From: Streptomyces avidinii
GTDB lineage: Bacteria > Actinomycetota > Actinomycetes > Streptomycetales > Streptomycetaceae
DNA: 64,000 nucleotides
Assembly (NCBI RefSeq): GCF_014650695.1
Contig: NZ_BMVL01000006.1
Location: 310,001-374,000 of the forward strand
Direction of reading: 5' to 3'
The notes below the pieces were generated by a model that was not told where the DNA came from, did no database searches, and saw only the letters and a program-made list of their open reading frames with translations. Both the position numbers and the translations under genes were made by a program. Shown one piece after another: positions 58,764-64,000 of the stretch (positions are counted from its first letter, which is position 1; each line of letters begins with the position of its first letter).

Positions 58764-59265
58764 GATGGAGCACGGCGGCGGCGATCTCGCGTACGCGGTC
58801 ACGCGTGATCCCCGTGCGCTGCTCCACGGCGAGGGGATGGTCGGTGGGTTCGAGCTCGACGAAGGGGCGCTCGCCGAGCGGCCGGGTGTGGAGGTTCGTC
58901 TTCAGGTTGAGGGTGGTGGGCGTGTAGGCGAGGAGATCGGTGGTGAGCCGGCCGAAGTACGGTTCCTCGAACTCCCGCCCCGGCGTGTCCCACAGGTCCA
59001 CCGCCCGGGAGAAGTTCTCGCGGCTGAGTGAGACCCACACGGCCCAGGAGAACATCTCGTCGCTGCCTATGACCGGTATCTCGACCAGGCCCTTGACGAA
59101 GTAGTACCGGGCACGGATCACGCACTGGTCCGACGAGAGCAGGCAGTCGTCGGCGTCGGCGAAGGCCGGATCCCACACGGCCGGGGCCTCGGCCGCGTAG
59201 TTCATCGGGAGTTCAGGGTGCCGTGCGCCGCAGCACGAGCAGGTGAATCCGGGATCACTGGTCAT
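58741..59265 (-). CDS. DUF2199 protein
   Basis: A 174-residue protein with the DUF2199 pattern: an N-terminal zinc-knuckle-like FTCSCCGARHPELPM, then DCLLSSDQCVIRARYYFVKG, EMFSWAVWVSLSRENFSRAV and GRLTTDLLAYTPTTLNLKTN. It is cytoplasmic and of unknown function; relatives occur beside toxin-immunity and regulatory genes. ATG 59265 (MTSDPGFTCSCC) matches the family start better than the ATG at 59322. Confidence 0.87.
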   Translation of the reverse strand: MTSDPGFTCSCCGARHPELPMNYAAEAPAVWDPAFADADDCLLSSDQCVIRARYYFVKGLVEIPVIGSDEMFSWAVWVSLSRENFSRAVDLWDTPGREFEEPYFGRLTTDLLAYTPTTLNLKTNLHTRPLGERPFVELEPTDHPLAVEQRTGITRDRVREIAAAVLHPAGDGRR

Positions 59266-59638
59266 GAAGCGGAGCCTACTGACCGGCCTCGCGCCCCCGG
59301 CCGTCATGCACCCGCAGAGCACGCCGCGCCTTCGACCTGGGGTGGTTAAGGGGAGATCAAACGAACCTTAAGGCTGCCTTGGGGCTGCTCGGTCCGGCGT
59401 CGGGCGGGAGTGTCGGGGCGTGGCGCGCACGTGCGTCCGTCCGTGGGTGCGAGGGCTGTTGACCTGCGGTGTCGGGCCTCGGCCGGCTGTCAGGAGCCCC
59501 GCACTGCGCCTTCGCGCAGCGCCTCAAACCTTTTCGCAGCCTGATTCGTAAAAAGGCAACAGGACTGCTTGCGCATATGGCCTCGGCCGTATGCAGGACT
59601 CAGGGGGAGACAGCGTCCATCGGATCGAGGAGTGTCAA
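59266..59638. other. upstream region of the DPBB-repeat gene
   Basis: No gene. A TTGACC -35-like hexamer lies near 59459. Two dyads follow: CCTTTT / AAAAGG at about 59529-59555, and an imperfect GCATATGGCC / GGCCGTATGC palindrome at 59573-59594 about 45 bases before the start codon. This long, structured leader suggests regulated expression. Confidence 0.5.
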
Positions 59639-60337
59639 GTGTCCAGAAAACGGACCATGGGTCTCAAGAAGAAGCTCGTGCTCTCTGCCGTCACGGGAAG
59701 CCTTGTGGTCGGTGGGGTCGTCGCCACGGTGGCGACCGGCAATGCGGCAGCCCCTGATGTGGTGTGCAAGGGGTCGACGGTGACCCTGTCCGGGGAGGCG
59801 GGTCCGCCGGCGGCCAGTAGTGGGACCTTCCCCGTGGGGACCAAGCTGAAGGTGACCAACCTCGACAACGGCCAAGCCACCACCGTCACCGTCAACGGAC
59901 CGTCAGGCAGCTGCGTCCTGCTCAACAACGCAGCCTTCGACAAGGTACGAGAACCCGGCAAGAACCTCATCCGACGCGCACGCATCGAACGCGTGGCCGG
60001 GGGCGGCGGCAGCGCCGGGGGCGGTGGAGGTGCCGGCGGCGCGGGCGCCCCGAGTCAGGCCGCAGGTGTGCAGGTGCCGCCGGCCACCGGGGAAGTGGTG
60101 TGTCCGGGGTCGACGGTGACCCTGTCCGGGGAGGCGGGTGCACCGGCGGCCAGTAGTGGGACCTTCCCCGTGGGGACCAAGCTGAAGGTGACCAACCTCG
60201 ACAACGGCCAAGCCACCACCGTCACCGTCAACGGACCGTCAGGCAGCTGCGTCCTGCTCAACAACGCAGCCTTCGACAAGGTACGAGAACCCGGCAAGAA
60301 CCTCATCCGACGCGCACGCGTCGAACGCGTGGGCTGA
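59639..60337 (+). CDS. secreted protein with two near-identical RlpA/DPBB-like domains
   Basis: A 232-residue exported protein. The signal peptide (VSRKRTMGLKKKLVL to GNAAA) is followed by two copies of a 79-residue domain joined by a Gly/Ala-rich linker. Each copy starts VVC, has SGTFPVGTKLKVTNLDNGQA and VTVNGPSGSCVLLNNAAFDK, and ends RRAR(I/V)ERV. The FPxGTxxxVTNLDNG motif points to a double-psi beta-barrel like RlpA or expansin domains. The RlpA catalytic aspartate is not evident, so glycan binding rather than cleavage is likely. Each copy has one Cys pair. GTG 59639 behind GAGGAG. The DNA copies differ at only about 6 of 238 bases. Confidence 0.82.
   Translation: MSRKRTMGLKKKLVLSAVTGSLVVGGVVATVATGNAAAPDVVCKGSTVTLSGEAGPPAASSGTFPVGTKLKVTNLDNGQATTVTVNGPSGSCVLLNNAAFDKVREPGKNLIRRARIERVAGGGGSAGGGGGAGGAGAPSQAAGVQVPPATGEVVCPGSTVTLSGEAGAPAASSGTFPVGTKLKVTNLDNGQATTVTVNGPSGSCVLLNNAAFDKVREPGKNLIRRARVERVG
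59759..59996 (+). repeat. direct repeat, copy 1 (DPBB domain)
   Basis: A 238-bp segment repeated 336 bp downstream at 60095-60332 with about six mismatches by eye (about 97 percent), clustered at the two ends. Confidence 0.9.
60095..60332 (+). repeat. direct repeat, copy 2 (DPBB domain)
   Basis: Second copy of the 238-bp unit. Even synonymous positions in the middle 150 bases are identical, indicating a recent duplication or gene conversion. Confidence 0.9.
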
Positions 60338-60353
60338 GCCCCCGACCGGGCCA

Positions 60354-60385
60354 CGGCGGGGCAGGGGCACACGCCCTCCCCGCCG
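60354..60385. terminator. hairpin between convergent genes
   Basis: CGGCGGGG and CCCCGCCG plus an AGGG/CCCT extension (one bulged C) form a strong stem between the DPBB gene and the small minus-strand gene. Confidence 0.65.
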
Positions 60386-60415
60386 CGGGCCTGCGCGGCC
60401 ACTACCGCCGCGCGG

Positions 60416-60562
60416 TCAGCGCCGACCGCGCAGGCGGTTCAGCAGCCGGCCGGCCTGGGTGCGCTTGCGCGGGTCGGCGGCGGCGCGCCGAACCGATGCG
60501 ACGGCCCGCTGCCCCTGCGGGCTGCGGGCGAACTGCTTGATGCGGGTCAACAACGCTGACAT
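60416..60562 (-). CDS. small basic protein
   Basis: A 48-residue, very basic protein (MSALLTRIKQFARSPQGQ, then ADPRKRTQAGRLLNRLRGRR) predicted as two amphipathic helices. ATG 60562 is preceded by AGGAGG at good spacing, which supports a real gene although it is very short. Similar 45-60 residue proteins are common in Streptomyces. It may bind nucleic acid or membrane; not known. Confidence 0.6.
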   Translation of the reverse strand: MSALLTRIKQFARSPQGQRAVASVRRAAADPRKRTQAGRLLNRLRGRR

Positions 60563-60695
60563 GTCGCCTCCTTGGGGTCCTCGTCGGCTCGTGTACCCCG
60601 AGGCGCAGCAGTTATGTGCACGCGGCCGACCGCTCTGCCCGCCGCACCGGACCGCACCGCACCGCGCCGCCCCGCACCACACGGCGCCGCACCCG

Positions 60696-61964
60696 TCAGG
60701 CGGGTTGGGGCGTCAGTCGCTTGTGGCCCTTGCGGTCGTAGTAGAGGGTCATGGCGAAGCCGAAGACGAGGGCCAGTACGGTGCCGACCGCGATCATGAT
60801 CCAGGAGCGGGTGAGCCCTGCGTCCCCGCGGGCGTCGAAGTAGAGGATCGCGCGCACGCCGTCGCTGAGCTGACGCATCGGTTCGAAGTGGGAGAGGAAG
60901 CGGTAGAAGCCGGGAACCGCCTCCAGGGGGACGGTCGCACCGGACGACGGCAGACCCAGCACGATGAACACGAACATCGACACGAGCTGGCCGATTCCGC
61001 CGAACGCGGCGTTGATGGCCTGCACGCCCAGGCCGACGGCGAGGGCCGCGCAGTAGGAGTAGACCCACAGGAGCGGCAGGTGGGACGCGTCCATCCCCAG
61101 GATGGCGACGCAGGCCAGCATCACCAGGGAAACGCTGGCGAGCGTGATGCCCGCGGTCATCACCATCTTCAGGAGCAGCGTCTGCGTACGGTTGATCGGC
61201 ACCGTCGGGCGACGGGTGTGCCAGGGGCCGATCTCGTTGTCGGCGTAGCCGAGGGCGGTGTCGACGCCGTTGCTGATGACGTTGCCGCCCATGAATCCGG
61301 CCAGCACCAGCAGCAGGGTGTAGTAGAAGGCCGTCAGGCCGAGGCCGCTGTGCGCGCCGATCGGGTGGCCGACCTGAGTGACGACGTCGACCGGGTCGGC
61401 GAGCAGCAGCTTCGCCGTGGGGCTCGCCTGCGCGCCGGCGGCCGCGGTGAGCTGTTCGCCGATGCTCCGGGACGCGCGGTGGGCGGCCTGTGTCGTGATC
61501 TGGCCGGCCAGCGAGGATCCGAGGCTCCCCTTGCCGGGGTTGGTGAGCACGGTGATGGTCGGCAGCTTCGTCGCCCCGGACGTGGGGAGCACCGCGACGG
61601 ACTCGGTGAAGCCGGCCGGGACGACCAGCGCGCCGTAGACCTTTCCGGAGTCGAGCTGGTCCCGGGCCTGGGCGAGGGTCAGTTCGCGCCAGTCCGCCTT
61701 GCCTCCGGCGGGGTCGGCGGAGATGGCGGCCGTGATCTGCGTGCCCAGGTTCTGCTGCTGCCCCGGCGGTGGCTTTCCCGTGTCCTCGTTGACCAGGGCG
61801 ATGGGCAGGTGGCGCAGTTCCGCGTTGGGATTGACGATGCCGCCCATATAGAGCAGCGACAGCAGCAGGGCGAGCAGCCCCGTGAGGATCGTGGGGACCA
61901 ACCACAGCTGGGGGCGGCGCACCAGGGCCGCGGCGGTGGCTTCGGGGGCGTCGGTCGGGGACAT
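60696..61964 (-). CDS. YhgE/Pip- or DUF3533-type membrane protein
   Basis: A 422-residue membrane protein. One N-terminal segment (WLVPTILTGLLALLLSLLYM) precedes an extracytoplasmic domain of about 180 residues beginning LRHLPIALVNEDTGKPPPGQ, and at least five C-terminal segments (e.g. AFYYTLLLVLAGFMGGNVIS). The layout fits the YhgE/Pip and DUF3533 group related to ABC-2 permeases and to MmpL-like or ESX-associated envelope proteins. No ATPase gene is adjacent. ATG 61964 (MSPTDAPEATA). Confidence 0.82.
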   Translation of the reverse strand: MSPTDAPEATAAALVRRPQLWLVPTILTGLLALLLSLLYMGGIVNPNAELRHLPIALVNEDTGKPPPGQQQNLGTQITAAISADPAGGKADWRELTLAQARDQLDSGKVYGALVVPAGFTESVAVLPTSGATKLPTITVLTNPGKGSLGSSLAGQITTQAAHRASRSIGEQLTAAAGAQASPTAKLLLADPVDVVTQVGHPIGAHSGLGLTAFYYTLLLVLAGFMGGNVISNGVDTALGYADNEIGPWHTRRPTVPINRTQTLLLKMVMTAGITLASVSLVMLACVAILGMDASHLPLLWVYSYCAALAVGLGVQAINAAFGGIGQLVSMFVFIVLGLPSSGATVPLEAVPGFYRFLSHFEPMRQLSDGVRAILYFDARGDAGLTRSWIMIAVGTVLALVFGFAMTLYYDRKGHKRLTPQPA

Positions 61965-62156
61965 CGGTCTCCGTAGCTTCCCGGCGGCGGGCCGGGATCG
62001 AAGGACGGAAGGACGGTGGGAGCGGCCGGGCCGCACGGCACCCCCAGGATGGTCCCCGCACCCGGCCGGGCCGCCGCACCCCTCGCACACCGGCCGCGAT
62101 CCCGCGCGCGGACCACCGGAACAGCCCACCGCGGGCACGGTCCGGCGGCGTCGGCG

Positions 62157-62918
62157 TCAGCCGCGTTCGAAGGCGTGCGTGTGGCCGACGACGGCGAAGC
62201 CACGGCGCTCGTACCAGTGGCGCGGCCAGTCCATCGCGTCCGCGGTCAGGAAGCGGAGATCGCAGTCGTGGGCGGCGGCCCGGTGCAGGGTGCCGGCCAG
62301 GACGGCGTCCGCGTAGCCGCGGCCGAGGTGCTCCTCCGCGGTGATCAGGTCCTCGATCTGGGCCGTGCCGGTCGTCCGGTCCACGTAGAGGTCGGCCCAC
62401 GAGGCGACCTCGCCCGCCTCGGTGCGGGCGCCGATGAACTGCACGACGTCCGCCCCGCGCCGGCGGGCCTCGCGCCGCTCGACGAGCTGGCGCAGCACCT
62501 CGTCGTCGACGTCAGGGAGGAAGCCCCGCCAGCGCCTCGTCAGCGGAACGCGCAGTGCGTCGAGGTCGACCTCCTGCGCGGGTCCGACCTCCGGCACCGG
62601 ACCGGTGTGCAGCATGACCAGATACGTGGAGTGGGTGTAGCCGGCCCGGAGCAGCGGTTCCGCGCACGCCCTGCCGGTTTCGTCGTCGAGTACGGAGACC
62701 AGCCGGTGCGGCAGATGTCCGAGGGCCTCGTCCGCCAGGGCCGGCAGCGCATCGGGGTCCACGTCCGCGTCGATGACGACCTGGTTGTTCGCCCGGGACT
62801 CGCCGTACGCGTCGTCGTATACGGCGAACCCTCCGGGCAGGGGCGCGGTGCGCGCGGCCTGGCGGCGGGCGAAGTCCGACAGGAAGGAATGGACGCGCTG
62901 GAGTTCTGGGCTCTGCAT
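62157..62918 (-). CDS. GNAT-family N-acetyltransferase
   Basis: A 253-residue protein with a degenerate N-terminal GNAT-like half (NNQVVIDADVDPDALPALAD) and a functional-looking C-terminal half: ASWADLYVDRTTGTAQIEDL, the acetyl-CoA loop EEHLGRGYADAVLAGTLHRA, and MDWPRHWYERRGFAVVGHTH. Two-lobed GNATs often use one lobe for substrate recognition. The substrate is unknown. ATG 62918. It is the nearest gene downstream of the SpoIIE phosphatase, 101 bases away on the same strand. Confidence 0.83.
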   Translation of the reverse strand: MQSPELQRVHSFLSDFARRQAARTAPLPGGFAVYDDAYGESRANNQVVIDADVDPDALPALADEALGHLPHRLVSVLDDETGRACAEPLLRAGYTHSTYLVMLHTGPVPEVGPAQEVDLDALRVPLTRRWRGFLPDVDDEVLRQLVERREARRRGADVVQFIGARTEAGEVASWADLYVDRTTGTAQIEDLITAEEHLGRGYADAVLAGTLHRAAAHDCDLRFLTADAMDWPRHWYERRGFAVVGHTHAFERG

Positions 62919-63019
62919 GGGCCGAGCCTACGCAGCCGCGGCCCGGGCACGCCTTCGGGTTTCCCGACGTGGGTGGCCCGGCAGTGGCCGGGGATGCCCC
63001 GCAGGGTGGTCCGGGGGCC

Positions 63020-64000
63020 TCACATGCGCAGGACGACCAGCGCGGTGTCGTCGGTGACGCCGCCCGCCGGGATGAGCTCGGCCAGCAGCGCGTCCGCGAT
63101 GGCGTCGGCGGTGGCGGTGCGGTGGCGCACGAGGGAGTCGGCGAGCCGGCCCAGTCCGACGTCGATGTCCTCGCGGCGGCGTTCGATGAGCCCGTCCGTG
63201 TAGAGGACGAGGACGGAGCCCACGGTGAAGGCGACCTGGGCCTCGGGGCGCGGGGCGTGCTCGGGCCGGGCGCCGAGCGGGGGGTCGGTGGCCTCGTCGA
63301 GGAAGGTGACCGTGCCGTCGGGGTGGCAGAGGACGGGCGGGGGGTGGCCTGCACTGCTGTAGGTGAGGGTACGGCTCTTCCAGTCGATGAAGACGGAGAC
63401 GGCGGTGGTGGACTCGGCTCCCTCGACGGAGCGGGCGTAGAGGCCGAGGACCTCCAGGGCCTGGGCCGGTCCCTCGGCGACATGGGAAGCGGCCGACAGG
63501 GCGCTGCGCAACTGGCCCATGACGCCGGCCGCCCTCAGCCCGTGGCCGACGACGTCGCCGACGGCGACGGCGGTGCGGCCGGGCCGGTCGACGAGGTCGT
63601 ACCAGTCGCCGCACACGTTCAGGGACTCGGTGGCGGGCCGGTAGCGCACGGCGGCCTGGTGGTGGCCGAGCGGAACCGGCGCCGGCAGCAGCGCCTCCTG
63701 GAGGTGGAGGGCGACGTCGCGCTCGTAGGCGTGGGACCGGCGCAGGCGTTCGTTGACCTCCTGGAGCTCCCGGCCGCGGGTGTAGATCTCGGCCTCCAGC
63801 ACCTGGGCCTGGTCCCGGTCGCTGCTACCGCCTCGGGCCCGGATGATCTCGGTGACCTCTTCCACCCGGTGCAGCAGCAGCACCAGGCTGCCGTCGGGGG
63901 CGAGGACCGGGACGTTGACGGGGCTCCAGTAGCGCTCGTGCCACACCCCGGACCCGTCGGGCTCCTCCACGTCGTAGCGCTGCACGGCCATGCTGTCGCG
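63020..64000 (-). CDS. SpoIIE-type PP2C phosphatase with PAS region (5' end outside window)
   Basis: The visible 323 or more residues are the C-terminal part of a PPM/SpoIIE serine phosphatase. A PAS-like tail (WHERYWSPVNVPVLAPDGSL) and a coiled coil (AEIYTRGRELQEVNERLRRS) lead to the phosphatase: ALLPAPVPLGHHQAAVRYRP, GDWYDLVDRPGRTAVAVGDV with the metal aspartates, SSAGHPPPVLCHPDGTV, LVLYTDGLIERR and AGGVTDDTALVVLRM. Such proteins usually dephosphorylate anti-anti-sigma factors in Streptomyces stress signalling. The frame is open to the window edge, so the start and further sensor domains lie outside. Confidence 0.9.
   Translation of the reverse strand, partial: RDSMAVQRYDVEEPDGSGVWHERYWSPVNVPVLAPDGSLVLLLHRVEEVTEIIRARGGSSDRDQAQVLEAEIYTRGRELQEVNERLRRSHAYERDVALHLQEALLPAPVPLGHHQAAVRYRPATESLNVCGDWYDLVDRPGRTAVAVGDVVGHGLRAAGVMGQLRSALSAASHVAEGPAQALEVLGLYARSVEGAESTTAVSVFIDWKSRTLTYSSAGHPPPVLCHPDGTVTFLDEATDPPLGARPEHAPRPEAQVAFTVGSVLVLYTDGLIERRREDIDVGLGRLADSLVRHRTATADAIADALLAELIPAGGVTDDTALVVLRM

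Noticed and set aside
60620..60695. Possible CRISPR-like or regulatory repeat near CCGCACCGGACCGCACCGC
   Set aside because: Short irregular GC repeats without spacers; ordinary low-complexity sequence.

Overview
The window is high-GC actinobacterial DNA and almost certainly comes from a Streptomyces chromosome. Third codon positions are nearly all G or C, GTG starts and AGGAG-type ribosome sites are frequent, and the families are typical of the genus: subtilisin-inhibitor-like inhibitor, gamma-butyrolactone-receptor-like TetR, coelichelin-type enzymes, DUF1023/WXG-like proteins, Ser/Thr kinases and many secreted proteins. The number of broken genes (about a dozen fragments or frameshifted genes) and of accessory functions suggests a chromosome arm rather than the core; that placement is inference. 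No tRNA, rRNA, CRISPR array or intact insertion sequence was seen.

Layout. 0-4.7 kb: NlpC/P60 hydrolase, MFS exporter, metallo-beta-lactamase-fold hydrolase, epoxide hydrolase and an orphan gamma-butyrolactone-receptor-like regulator. 5.4-10.2 kb: a two-gene exopolysaccharide unit, a cellulose-synthase-like GT2 followed by one polypeptide joining an acyltransferase-3 membrane domain, an SGNH domain and a GH16 glycanase. 10.2-11.6 kb: RidA-like/HxlR divergent pair and a protease inhibitor. 11.9-15.1 kb: an iron-controlled patch with clear iron boxes ahead of a secreted alpha/beta hydrolase and ahead of an unknown HTH-like protein, followed by a collapsed NRPS condensation domain and an intact MbtH-like gene. 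15.1-20.2 kb: damaged GNAT, arylamine N-acetyltransferase, cupin/zinc-ribbon protein, lipoprotein, NTF2-like secreted protein and a doubly frameshifted AraC regulator. 20.4-25.2 kb: an O-methyltransferase with an unrecognised N-terminal half, a PobA-like flavin hydroxylase, and an MFS gene and AraC gene that have both lost their facing 5' ends.

25.4-38.5 kb: small conserved proteins; a MerR-ACR3-TauE metal/oxyanion module; a four-gene envelope operon (BrkB, holin-like, DUF3618, DUF4235) divergent from a large-subunit catalase; an HPP membrane protein; and a WXG-like/DUF1023/lipoprotein operon. 38.6-45.7 kb: tandem YciI protein, LysR regulator divergent from an MFS exporter across a perfect palindrome, and a transmembrane Ser/Thr kinase divergent from an FHA-FAD monooxygenase fusion. 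45.7-51.3 kb: small secreted proteins mixed with relics (an IS5-like transposase, an FG-GAP protein, a HEAT-repeat protein).

51.4-55.5 kb: an amidohydrolase follows an ornithine N5-monooxygenase, divergent from a formyltransferase, with two iron boxes between. This pair should make N5-formyl-N5-hydroxyornithine, the coelichelin-type building block, yet no NRPS or transporter lies beside it. 55.7-64 kb: a second Ser/Thr kinase, conserved hypotheticals, a secreted protein with two almost identical DPBB/RlpA-like domains, a YhgE/Pip-type membrane protein, a GNAT and a SpoIIE phosphatase that runs off the right edge.

The most promising leads are the GT2 plus AT3-SGNH-GH16 unit, the kinase/FHA-monooxygenase pair, the iron-box genes of unknown role beside siderophore relics, and the freshly duplicated DPBB protein. 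All functions are inferred from sequence motifs read by eye; no database search was run.
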